Made by a program: the position numbers and the translations under genes. Source: Treponema sp. (GTDB lineage Bacteria; Spirochaetota; Spirochaetia; Treponematales; Breznakiellaceae). Taken from it: DNA of 13,078 nucleotides. The notes under the pieces are model-generated. The model was given only the letters and a program-made list of their open reading frames with translations, was not told where the DNA came from and made no database searches. The stretch's first letter is position 1. Every line of letters begins with the position of its first letter. Positions 7,481 to 13,078 of the stretch are shown here, in pieces. The stretch spans positions 1 to 13,078 of the forward strand of contig JAISGE010000160.1 in assembly GCA_031263265.1 (NCBI GenBank), read 5' to 3'.

Positions 7481-7804
7481 CTATAAGACGTTGGGGACCA
7501 GTACAAACCGGCCGTCCCGTTCTCCCGCATTATCCAGCAGTTTAGCGGCTATGGAAAGCGTATCAGGATCTTGCGGTGAGGTGCCGGGATTATCCTGCCG
7601 GAAATGGTCTTGCGAAACGATCCGGGAAGGCCCGGAAAGCTGGGAAAGGGGAGCAGGAAACGCCTCCTGATCTTTATCTGCGGCCTGCATGGTCGCGAAA
7701 AACCCGAGCATCTGCTCAAACGCAGGAAACGCAGCGGCTAAGTCTTGGTCATGCATGGTGAGATGGGCAAGCCTGGCAGTTTCCTGAAGATCTTCCATGT
7801 TCAT
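7481..7804 (-). CDS. gatC: Aspartyl/glutamyl-tRNA amidotransferase subunit C
   Basis: This 107-residue small subunit stabilises GatA and wraps the GatA-GatB interface. The family pattern is visible: LQETARLAHLTM at the N-terminus, then a helix with FEQMLGFFATMQAAD, and a C-terminal part ending RDGRFVLVPNVL, which matches the conserved G.F.VP.V tail of GatC. Two starts are possible two codons apart, at 7804 and 7798. The weak AGG at 7809-7807 is better spaced for 7798. The open frame reaches back to 7930, but that part is unlike GatC. Upstream on the minus strand, TTGACA (7840-7835) followed 18 bases later by GAAAAT is a weak promoter candidate for the operon. Slightly longer than the usual 95-100 residues. 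Confidence 0.92.
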   Translation of the reverse strand: MNMEDLQETARLAHLTMHDQDLAAAFPAFEQMLGFFATMQAADKDQEAFPAPLSQLSGPSRIVSQDHFRQDNPGTSPQDPDTLSIAAKLLDNAGERDGRFVLVPNVL

Positions 7805-8225
7805 GGCCTGATTTTCCCATAGACCCCTTGAACCTGTCAAGTATACGGCTGGTTTCTTGCCAATGCCGGTATTCCTAGCTATAGTTCCGGTTAAGAGGAG
7901 AACGCAGCCATCGCAGCAGCACAAGACCAACCAGAACCAGAATCCTGTGTAAAAGTCTTATCCCTTCGTGTACAGGTTCCGCAGTTGACTATAACGATTG
8001 TCAGGTAGAGGGTTGGCCAAAATCAACGGCTTTTTGACCGCGCGGACGGGCCTACGAGGACACCAATTCCACGAAAAACCGCCTGGTGAAGGACGAATCG
8101 TTTGGGGACAGCGGCTGTATTTCTGGCTGCGCTGGGAATCGACCACAAACCTGAAGGGGCCTTTAGAGGAGATTTATTCCGCGGTCATTCCGTATAGCCT
8201 GTGCCGGACATAGCGTTTTAAGGGA
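7805..8225. other. Intergenic stretch with no confident gene
   Basis: This stretch is GC-rich like the host genes, but no frame has a normal start. On the plus strand a 71-codon frame (7998-8213, only a TTG start, no ribosome site) reads like protein (GLAKINGFLTARTGLRGH, then GQRLYFWLRWESTTNLKGP). The adjacent frame just before it (SCVKVLSLRVQVPQLTITIV) ends at a TAG at 8005. This may be the frameshifted 3' remnant of a lost gene. I do not recognise it. CTTGA-ACCTG-TCAAG at 7827-7841 is a small palindrome near the gatC promoter candidate. Confidence 0.35.
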
Positions 8226-8244
8226 GTTATGCGAAATTGCCGCT
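8226..8244 (+). repeat. Left arm of 19-bp inverted repeat flanking the methyltransferase gene
   Basis: GTTATGCGAAATTGCCGCT is complementary to the arm at 8965-8983 with a single mismatch. Its outer end, GTTATGC, resembles integron-type core sites. The 9-mer GTTTTAAGG lies just outside it (8215-8223) and recurs at 9003-9011, outside the other arm. Confidence 0.7.
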
Positions 8245-8275
8245 AAAATATTTTTAAAAATTGTATAAAAAATAG

Positions 8276-8304
8276 TTGACAAGACAATTAGGATATGATA
8301 TACA
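8276..8304 (+). promoter_or_regulatory. Promoter of the TylF-like gene
   Basis: A perfect -35 TTGACA (8276-8281) and TATACA (8299-8304) are separated by 17 bases. The start would be near 8311, giving an untranslated leader of about 17 bases that includes the AAGGAG ribosome site. The promoter lies inside the inverted repeats, so the element carries its own promoter. Confidence 0.6.
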
Positions 8305-8327
8305 AAATAACTAAAAGGAGTTTGACA

Positions 8328-8951
8328 ATGGTTAATGCTGTAATAAGAGTTGCGCGGGAGATTGTTATTGCCTGGTTAATACGGGTATTTACATCAAATG
8401 ATGTAATCCGGTATCAAGCGCTTGAATTGGCATCCAGGGAGATTAAAGATAAAAAAATAAAAGGCAGCATAGCGGAACTGGGTGTTTATAAAGGGGATTT
8501 CGCGAAAAGAATTAATGTCCATTTCCCTGATAAAACATTGTATCTTTTTGATACATTTAATGGTTTTGATAAACGTGATGTGGAAATAGAAAAAAAGTTT
8601 AATAAGAATGCAAAAGAAAATGATTTTATGAATAATAATATTGAATTGGTATTGAAGAAAATGAAATACCCTGAAAATTGTATCATAAAGAAAGGATGGT
8701 TTCCGGAAACAGCTAAAAATATAGAAGAAAGGTTTGCGTTTGTAAGCATAGACGCGGATTTATTTGAACCGGTATATCAAGGACTATTATATTTTTATGA
8801 ACGGCTTGAAGAAGGCGGATATATATTTGTACATGATTATAATGGTAAATTATACGGGGCAAAGGAAGCGGTTCAAAAATTTTCAAAAGAATATAATATA
8901 CCCTATGTACCATTAAGTGATATATGCGGCACTGTTGTTTTTTCCAAATAA
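8328..8951 (+). CDS. TylF/macrocin-O-methyltransferase-like SAM-dependent methyltransferase
   Basis: I chose the ATG at 8328 (207 residues) because AAGGAG sits seven bases before it. The ATG at 8295 lies inside the promoter. The protein matches the TylF/MycF class: the SAM-binding loop AELGVYKGDFA (about 49-59), LYLFDTFNGFD with the ribose-binding acidic residue (about 71-81), FVSIDADLFEP (139-148) and YIFVHDYNG (165-173). The aspartates in these last two motifs are the expected metal ligands. Such enzymes O-methylate sugars in antibiotics, lipopolysaccharide or capsule. With no sugar genes nearby, the substrate is unknown. Base composition is far more AT-rich than gatCAB. The gene is bounded by a 19-bp inverted repeat and followed by toxin-antitoxin and IS debris, all signs of transfer. 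All motifs look intact, so it may be functional. Confidence 0.85.
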   Translation: MVNAVIRVAREIVIAWLIRVFTSNDVIRYQALELASREIKDKKIKGSIAELGVYKGDFAKRINVHFPDKTLYLFDTFNGFDKRDVEIEKKFNKNAKENDFMNNNIELVLKKMKYPENCIIKKGWFPETAKNIEERFAFVSIDADLFEPVYQGLLYFYERLEEGGYIFVHDYNGKLYGAKEAVQKFSKEYNIPYVPLSDICGTVVFSK

Positions 8952-8964
8952 CAAAGAGGGGAAA

Positions 8965-8983
8965 AGCGGCAACTTCGCATAAC
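8965..8983 (+). repeat. Right arm of 19-bp inverted repeat flanking the methyltransferase gene
   Basis: AGCGGCAACTTCGCATAAC begins 13 bases after the methyltransferase stop and pairs with 8226-8244 in 18 of 19 positions. It ends with GCATAAC, the inverse of the left arm's GTTATGC. Confidence 0.7.
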
Positions 8984-9080
8984 GAGGCTGTCGAATTAAT
9001 CTGTTTTAAGGTCTTTGGACACTATGTATAGCGTATAGTCAACTAAAAATACACTCTATATAATTTTTGAGGAAAATGTT

Positions 9081-9214
9081 ATGAATATCAATCTGAAGGA
9101 AGATATAAAGCCGATTTCTTACATTAAAACAAATGCCGCAGATATATTGATTATATTAATGATCATAAAAACCCAATAATTGTTACTCAGTACGAGGAGG
9201 CACATGGTGCCTAA
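9081..9214 (+). pseudogene. Frameshifted and truncated Phd/YefM-type antitoxin
   Basis: The ATG at 9081, with GAGGA seven bases upstream, opens MNINLKEDIKPISYIKTNAA, the typical start of Phd-family antitoxins (DNA-binding N-terminus that represses its own operon). The frame then reads DILIILMIIKTQ and stops at 9179. Restoring one base near 9150 gives DIL-D-YINDHKNPIIVTQ, the expected family sequence, which continues in that frame as YEEAHGA to a stop at 9214. So one base has been lost, and the C-terminal toxin-neutralising part is missing. It should follow the EAHG... segment but is replaced by toxin-like sequence. About 44 codons remain of a usual 80-90. Confidence 0.7.
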
Positions 9215-9383
9215 ATTGGAAAGATATGGATATGTATTATATCGGAAAATAATAGTTGATTATTGGAGAATCATGTACAAAATAGAAAATGATATTGTAT
9301 ATATAATGGTAGTAATAGATAGTAGAAGAAATGTTGAAGATATAATATTGAAAAAGATAATAGTACGAGAAAATGAAATATAG
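9204..9383 (+). pseudogene. C-terminal remnant of a RelE/ParE-family toxin
   Basis: The frame reads YRKIIVDYWRIMYKIENDIVYIMVVIDSRRNVEDIILKK. This matches the C-terminal half of ParE/RelE toxins: a beta-strand with R.I...YRI.YKI, then V.I..V.DSRR. Full toxins have about 90-100 residues. Here the first 40 or so are absent, and the frame begins directly after the truncated antitoxin. An ATG at 9204 and an AGGAGG just upstream exist, but the AGGAGG is part of the antitoxin coding sequence and is too close to the ATG. It is probably inert because the fold's first helices are missing. The antitoxin and toxin remnants together look like a single module that lost an internal segment of a few hundred bases. 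Confidence 0.65.
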
Positions 9384-9652
9384 ACGCCAATTTATCAGCG
9401 ACCATGAAATAACCTACCGGGGATGCCTTCTCGGGATAGTCAGCCTGGTCAAAATCATGCTTGTCCGGGGAATTAGCATACGAGACATCAGCGCCATACT
9501 GAGGTTGGACGTATGTAGGGGAAAAGAAGAACAACGTATGGCTTATATACGCCTATCATCGGGAGAGTGGGGAACAACTACTGGATAAGGTATTCAATCA
9601 CTGGAAAACGTTTGAGAAGGCGTTTTTTTACCTCAATTACGGCTTCGTTTAA
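9373..9652 (+). pseudogene. IS1-family transposase remnant with two internal deletions
   Basis: Three pieces of one transposase are recognisable. An N-terminal segment, MKYRRQFISDHEITYRGC through SIRDISAILR, has the helix-turn-helix of IS1-type enzymes and ends at about 9504. In another frame from 9506, WTYVGEKKNNVWLIYAYHRESGE is the segment holding the IS1 WxYV...K...WL.YA motif. Directly after it, LLDKVFNHWKTFEKAFFYLN ends YGFV and a stop at 9652, the conserved IS1 C-terminus. About 25-30 residues are missing at the first junction (with a frame change) and about 70-80 at the second. The zinc-finger N-terminus is also absent, the frame abutting the toxin remnant. It is non-functional. Confidence 0.75.
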
Positions 9653-9686
9653 GGCTCCTTATACTTTGTGGATCACCTCCATACCA

Positions 9687-10295
9687 CTAACTGCAAGAAC
9701 CATCAGCGCGGCCATGAGCTTTGCGTTGTGCCAGCTCTAAATCTGCTTGATAATTGATATTGAAAAACATATCCCCCTGATTAAACCGTTGCGCGTTTGC
9801 GGCATCAATGACCTGCAGGTTCAGCCGATCAAGCAGGGGGCTGATCTTATATTCATGCCGGACAAGGGCTTCGTATATCGGTGCACTACAGGACTTGTTA
9901 AAAAAGGAATTGAACGGTTCATACAAGCCGTCTCCCCGCCGGGCCACACACGCATCCACCAACTTAGACTGGATGAGGTCTTGCATATACCGGATATAGG
10001 CAAGGGAAATAAAGGGCATATCACAGGCAAGCACATAGAGGTACTCGCTGCGGCACACCTTAAGCCCCTGGTATATCCCCGCCAACGGGCCTTTGCCTAC
10101 CTGATCCTTGAGGACCACGATCCCTGCATGGTCAACCGGTTCATTACTCGATACCAGTATTTCACTAAAAAGCGCTCCCAGTTTTGTGATAAGACCTGCT
10201 AATACGGGTTCTCCCTCCAGTTCTAGCTTCTTTTTGTCATATCCTAGTCTGCTACCCCGGCCCCCGGCCAAGATCAAGGCGCTTCCAGTTACCAT
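9687..10295 (-). CDS. mobA: Molybdenum cofactor guanylyltransferase
   Basis: This 202-residue nucleotidyltransferase attaches GMP to molybdopterin to make the bis-MGD cofactor. Formate dehydrogenases need this form (molybdenum or tungsten). Motifs are a nucleotide-binding loop LILAGGRGSRLGYDKKKL (7-24), with a slightly unusual GRGSRLG in place of the common GxSxRMG, then GKGPLAGIYQGL (67-78) and the metal-binding ACDMPFI (90-96). The C-terminal FFNINYQADL is the typical MobA 'F.NINTPEDL' tail. It is last in the operon after hydA, separated by 117 bases that hold a strong hairpin. The ribosome site (GGGGG ten bases before the ATG) is weak. Its placement with a hydrogenase/FDH operon supports a dedicated role in FDH maturation. 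Confidence 0.88.
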   Translation of the reverse strand: MVTGSALILAGGRGSRLGYDKKKLELEGEPVLAGLITKLGALFSEILVSSNEPVDHAGIVVLKDQVGKGPLAGIYQGLKVCRSEYLYVLACDMPFISLAYIRYMQDLIQSKLVDACVARRGDGLYEPFNSFFNKSCSAPIYEALVRHEYKISPLLDRLNLQVIDAANAQRFNQGDMFFNINYQADLELAQRKAHGRADGSCS

Positions 10296-10325
10296 TTTTC
10301 GTTACCCCCAAGGTTCCTCAAAGAC

Positions 10326-10388
10326 AAGCCCCTGTTTCTTTCCCTGGTTCAACTGTTCTTGCCGAACAAGGCTCAAGAAAAGGGGCTT
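10326..10388 (-). promoter_or_regulatory. Long hairpin between hydA and mobA
   Basis: AAGCCCCT-TTTCTT (minus strand, 10388-10375) pairs with AAGAAA-C-AGGGGCTT (10340-10326), about 14 pairs with one bulged C. The 34-base loop can form a smaller hairpin (TGTTC, GGCAA, GAACA). There is no T-run after it, so it is more likely an mRNA-stabilising or processing element, or a translation control of mobA, than a terminator. Confidence 0.55.
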
Positions 10389-10412
10389 CCGCAATCATCC
10401 GAGCAGGACCGT

Positions 10413-11783
10413 TCAGCCTCCCTTATACTTGGTATGCAGAAGTTTGTGAGAGAGTTTCCCGTTGGGTTTCTCCAAAAACTCTTGATAGATCTTGGTAATC
10501 GACGGGTTGGTATGGGACTTGCGCAGGGGCAGCCCCTTATCATGGTCAAAGGTGGCATTCCGGCGGTTTTCATAAGCCTGAGGTTTATCCGTGTCCACTA
10601 AGAGCTTAGGCTGGCCGCCGCCGCTCACACACCCTTCAGGACAGGTCATCACTTCCACAAAGTGCAGATCCAACGTACCGGCCTGTAATTGCTCAATGAT
10701 GGGATCGATGTTCTTTAAATTGGTCAGCACTCCCACCTTTAAGGTCAAGTCCCCGGCCTTAATCGCCGCGGTACGGAATCCTTCGGTACTGCGGACCGGA
10801 AGAATATCCACCTCGGTATCGCTTAGTTCATTACCGGTTATCAAGGTGTAGCCCGTGCGTATCGCGGCTTCCATGACCCCGCCGGTAACGCCGAAGATGG
10901 TCCCTGCACCGGTATATTCCCCCAGGGGAAGGTCAAAGGATTCCTCAGGAAGCGCGGCAAAATCAATCCCCATTTTTTTGATTAAATACGCCAGTTCCCG
11001 GGTGGTAATAACCACATCCACGTCTTTATACCCGCTGTCATGCATTTCAGGACGATCACACTCAAAGGCTTTACAGGTACAGGGCATGACCGATACGGTA
11101 AATACCGTGCTGGGATCTACCCCGTTGAGTTTCGCGCCGTAGGTTTTAAACACCGCTCCTGCCATTTGCTGGGGGCTTTTACAGGAAGACAGGTGTTTTG
11201 TCAGTGTAGGATGATTAGTTTCCAGATATTTAACCCACCCTGGACAGCAGGAGGTAAACATGGGAAGCACCCCTTTTTCCGTAACCCGTTTCACTAATTC
11301 AGTGCCTTCTTCCATAATGGTTAGATCTGCGGTGAAATTGGTATCATACACCTGGTTAAACCCAAGCCGCCGTAAGGCCGCAGCCATTTTTCCCGCAGCC
11401 AAGGTACCCAAGGGCAAGCCAAAGTCTTCGGCAATACCGACCCGCACCGCAGGCGCAGCCTGAACCATGGTAACTTTAGCAGGATCCTGTAACGCCTTGA
11501 TGACCTCATTGATACGGCTCACGTTATACGCGGCAAACAAAGGCTCAGTTACCGTATCAGGCAGGTTCCGTTCTTCCCGTTTCTTGGTATAAACCGCTGC
11601 CCCGTGGTCAATCAGGGAAATATAAGACTTGCACTTCTGCACACATTGTCCGCACATGACGCAGCGATCCGTAACAATGGTCTGGGGTTCATGCGGATTA
11701 CCTTCAATCGCATACACCGGACATACCTTGCTACATTCCTGGCATCCGGTACAAATATCTTGGTCAATGAGAATAACCGCCAT
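10413..11783 (-). CDS. hydA: [FeFe] hydrogenase catalytic subunit with two N-terminal [4Fe-4S] clusters (HDCR/HydA2-like)
   Basis: This 456-residue cytoplasmic enzyme interconverts H2 with protons and electrons. Residues 1-55 hold a two-cluster ferredoxin domain (Cys11, 14, 17, 21 and Cys41, 44, 47, 51). The H-cluster motifs are complete: L1 FTSCCPGWVKYLE (Cys180 ligand, Cys179 the proton-transfer cysteine), L2 MPCTCKAFE (Cys235 ligand, Lys238, Glu241), and L3 MTCPEGCVSGGGQP (Cys381, Cys385). There is no signal peptide and there are no NuoG-type extra clusters. It is therefore the short type found in hydrogen-dependent CO2 reductase rather than the bifurcating HydABC type. It starts three bases after hycB with GGGAGG inside the hycB end, so the two are translationally coupled. 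The HycB neighbours and mobA support linkage to a formate dehydrogenase. Confidence 0.95.
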   Translation of the reverse strand: MAVILIDQDICTGCQECSKVCPVYAIEGNPHEPQTIVTDRCVMCGQCVQKCKSYISLIDHGAAVYTKKREERNLPDTVTEPLFAAYNVSRINEVIKALQDPAKVTMVQAAPAVRVGIAEDFGLPLGTLAAGKMAAALRRLGFNQVYDTNFTADLTIMEEGTELVKRVTEKGVLPMFTSCCPGWVKYLETNHPTLTKHLSSCKSPQQMAGAVFKTYGAKLNGVDPSTVFTVSVMPCTCKAFECDRPEMHDSGYKDVDVVITTRELAYLIKKMGIDFAALPEESFDLPLGEYTGAGTIFGVTGGVMEAAIRTGYTLITGNELSDTEVDILPVRSTEGFRTAAIKAGDLTLKVGVLTNLKNIDPIIEQLQAGTLDLHFVEVMTCPEGCVSGGGQPKLLVDTDKPQAYENRRNATFDHDKGLPLRKSHTNPSITKIYQEFLEKPNGKLSHKLLHTKYKGG

Positions 11784-11786
11784 GAT

Positions 11787-12374
11787 CTACAGCCTCCCTT
11801 GTTTTGCCACATCCGGTACTACTTCCAGCGCCGCAGTTGCTTTGAGTCGTTTTTCGCTTACTTCGGTAACCGTATCAACCACCCGCAATGCCTGATTAGG
11901 ACAGGTTGCTACACAAGCAGGCCCATCCTCCCGCGCAATACAGAAATCGCACTTGTGGATAAACCGGGGGACCCCCTGATCTTGGGGTACACCGGCCTTT
12001 CCAAAGACCTCCTGTATTTCTTCCATGTCTGCAGCCCCCAGAATCGCAATAGCCCCAAAAGGACAGGCCATAACACAGTTCTTACAGCCGATGCACTTTT
12101 TCCGGTTTACTACCACGGTTCCATTTTTGCGCTCAATAGCCCCGGTTGCACAGGAACGTAAACAGGGCGCGTTTTCGCAATGATGACATTGTACCGGCAT
12201 ACAGCCCAGTTCCGACGTGGTGAGGTACAGATTGGGAATAACCGGCGTCGTAACCGCGCCTACGGTTTTCAACTTCCCCGGCTGGTGACTTGCGAAACAG
12301 GCGACTTCACAAGCCCTGCAGCCAGTACATTTTGCCAAATCTGCCATCACAAAATAAGATTGCTCTCTCTTCAT
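11787..12374 (-). CDS. hycB: HycB-like electron-transfer subunit with four [4Fe-4S] clusters
   Basis: This 195-residue polyferredoxin would wire HydA to the formate dehydrogenase. It has four cysteine quartets: Cys16-19-22-26 (CTGCRACEVAC), Cys63-66-71-75 (CHHCENAPCLRSC), Cys94-97-100-104 (CIGCKNCVMAC) and Cys142-145-154-158 (CDFCIAREDGPACVATC). This is the arrangement of HycB/HydN/DmsB-type subunits, including HycB3 and HycB4 of hydrogen-dependent CO2 reductases. There is no Tat signal or membrane anchor, so it is cytoplasmic. AGAGG lies about six bases before the ATG. It is immediately upstream of hydA. A second protein of the same family ends at the right window edge, so the operon would carry at least two, as expected for a filament-forming HDCR. 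Whether it corresponds to HycB3 or HycB4 cannot be told from this sequence. Confidence 0.92.
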   Translation of the reverse strand: MKREQSYFVMADLAKCTGCRACEVACFASHQPGKLKTVGAVTTPVIPNLYLTTSELGCMPVQCHHCENAPCLRSCATGAIERKNGTVVVNRKKCIGCKNCVMACPFGAIAILGAADMEEIQEVFGKAGVPQDQGVPRFIHKCDFCIAREDGPACVATCPNQALRVVDTVTEVSEKRLKATAALEVVPDVAKQGRL

Positions 12375-12394
12375 AAAACACCTCTCATCTAAAC

Positions 12395-12436
12395 GCCTTT
12401 TCTCAAAGGCTTATCCAGAATCTTATACGGTTCTGG
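12395..12436 (-). repeat. Two tandem hairpins upstream of hycB
   Basis: GCCTTT (12395-12400) pairs with AAAGGC (12405-12410) around four bases. CCAGAA (12415-12420) pairs with TTCTGG (12431-12436) around ten. Both lie in the 90-base gap between the small cysteine-rich gene and hycB. Neither is followed by a T-run, so they may set mRNA stability within the operon. Confidence 0.5.
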
Positions 12437-12464
12437 AACGATACCCGTTTCATAAGACAGCACC

Positions 12465-12815
12465 TCACAGGTTTAAAAGCGGCAAAAATTCCGCGCTGTT
12501 TGTCCGTTTTTGCGCTGCACTGAGGGCTTCAAGCACGACCTTGTTGGTTGCATGGTAACATCGGGTAATACAGGGAGGTATAGGGCCTGCCGCGGCTTGA
12601 TACTGTTCACAGGCCCCACACTTATGAGCCTCAAGTAAGAGATCTCCCCGGATATAAATTACCGCATTACGCTTGCAAGATACGGTACAACAATGCTGCA
12701 TACACCCGGTACACCGTATCACAATAGGTTCAAAACTTGCGCTGTTATCCATATATTTCACTGTTCCACCATCCCGCCAGAAATCCAGGGGCATACAAGC
12801 AATGGGTACGTTCAT
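12465..12815 (-). CDS. Small eight-cysteine iron-sulfur protein, reduced HycB-like
   Basis: From the ATG at 12815 the protein has 116 residues. It has two cysteine quartets: Cys35-x2-Cys38-x4-Cys43-x3-Cys47 (CTGCMQHCCTVSC) and Cys66-x2-Cys69-x12-Cys82-x3-Cys86 (CGACEQYQ...PPCITRC). The first has exactly the spacing of the second HycB cluster and the second resembles the fourth, so it looks like a HycB that keeps two of four clusters. An extra Cys42 gives a CC pair. It probably binds two [4Fe-4S] clusters and joins the hydrogenase/FDH complex or its assembly. The start is uncertain. The ATG has only GGAG one base away. The frame is open and protein-like back to a TAG at 12863, just after a very strong GGAGGAGG, but has no standard start codon there. 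It is AT-neutral and in operon with its neighbours. Confidence 0.65.
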   Translation of the reverse strand: MNVPIACMPLDFWRDGGTVKYMDNSASFEPIVIRCTGCMQHCCTVSCKRNAVIYIRGDLLLEAHKCGACEQYQAAAGPIPPCITRCYHATNKVVLEALSAAQKRTNSAEFLPLLNL

Positions 12816-12871
12816 GCTCCAAGGTCGTGCTTCTTGCCTGTTTGCCCATGGATTGTCTATCTACCTCCTCC

Positions 12872-13078
12872 TCAGATCTGATACTGCAAGGCGTTGCGGC
12901 GTTTTTCCGCTAAACTCCGTTCTATCGCCTCTTCAGTTACCAACGACAGCGCCTCGGTAGGACAGACCCGGATACAAGACGGGGAATCTGCCACCCCTTT
13001 ACAGAGATCGCATTTATTCGCCACTTTTCTGATCGAACCATCGGCTTGAACTTCACCGGTTTCCACAATCTCCACCGC
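12872..13078 (-). CDS. hycB: HycB-like ferredoxin subunit, C-terminal part (runs off the window)
   Basis: The frame is open to the window edge, so the N-terminus is missing; 68 residues are visible. They contain the last [4Fe-4S] quartet of a HycB-type subunit, CDLCKGVADSPSCIRVCPTEAL (Cys-x2-Cys-x8-Cys-x3-Cys). This is the same spacing as in the complete hycB downstream, and the preceding EIVETGEVQADGSIRKVANK resembles the segment before the fourth cluster. The tail EEAIERSLAEKRRNALQYQI is short and charged. Its TGA overlaps the strong Shine-Dalgarno of the next gene (12873-12864), which shows tight operon packing. It would be the second electron-transfer subunit of the hydrogenase-FDH enzyme, probably the one beside fdhF. 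Confidence 0.8.
   Translation of the reverse strand, partial: AVEIVETGEVQADGSIRKVANKCDLCKGVADSPSCIRVCPTEALSLVTEEAIERSLAEKRRNALQYQI

Noticed and set aside
7805..7930. N-terminal extension of gatC to an ATG at 7930
   Set aside because: The extra 42 residues do not fit GatC, which begins directly at the LQETARLAHL helix; starts at 7804 or 7798 agree with the family length.
9076..9083. GTTATGAA as the second core site of an integron attC after 8983
   Set aside because: It overlaps the antitoxin start codon and shows no paired arms with the GCATAAC at 8977-8983.
11604..12161. 185-codon plus-strand frame opposite hydA and hycB
   Set aside because: It crosses two convincing minus-strand genes and has no recognisable features.

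Overview
The window looks like part of a spirochaete chromosome, most probably a termite-gut-type treponeme with a homoacetogenic lifestyle (Treponema primitia-like). This is inferred from gene content: a corrinoid-activator (RACo) family protein, a hydrogen-dependent CO2 reductase/formate-hydrogenlyase type hyc-hyd operon with mobA, and a gatCAB operon. No rRNA or species marker is present to prove it. Base composition is sharply two-toned: moderately GC-rich housekeeping and energy genes alternate with AT-rich, heavily decayed accessory islands.

Layout. (1) 1-2010 is an accessory island: the end of a type I-C-like CRISPR array (four repeats, no cas genes in view), three tight inverted repeats, a truncated IS30-family transposase that appears to interrupt a small membrane-protein gene, a compact structured intergenic repeat, and a decayed exported-protein gene with two in-frame stops and a frameshift. 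(2) 2131-4422 is a divergent pair: a small PAS-like protein (minus strand) and a 597-residue [2Fe-2S]/ASKHA protein of the RACo (reductive activator of corrinoid proteins) family (plus strand). (3) 4484-7804, minus strand, is gatC-gatA-gatB, encoding the tRNA-dependent amidotransferase. (4) 7805-9660 is a second accessory island: an AT-rich TylF-like O-methyltransferase gene bounded by a 19-bp inverted repeat, a collapsed Phd/ParE-type toxin-antitoxin module, and an IS1-family transposase reduced by two internal deletions. (5) 9687-13078, minus strand, is an operon for H2/formate metabolism: the 3' end of a HycB-like ferredoxin subunit, a small eight-cysteine protein with an unclear start, a complete four-cluster HycB, an [FeFe] hydrogenase HydA, and MobA for the molybdenum/tungsten cofactor. 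The formate dehydrogenase itself would be expected beyond the right edge.

How the genes fit together. HydA, the HycB proteins and an off-window FDH would form an enzyme coupling H2 oxidation to CO2 reduction to formate, or the reverse. MobA supplies the dinucleotide form of the cofactor for the FDH. The RACo-like protein would reactivate oxidised corrinoid proteins in the methyl branch or in O-demethylation. The two accessory islands each hold small foreign-looking genes next to structured repeats and dead transposases, which suggests repeated insertion and loss at both sites.
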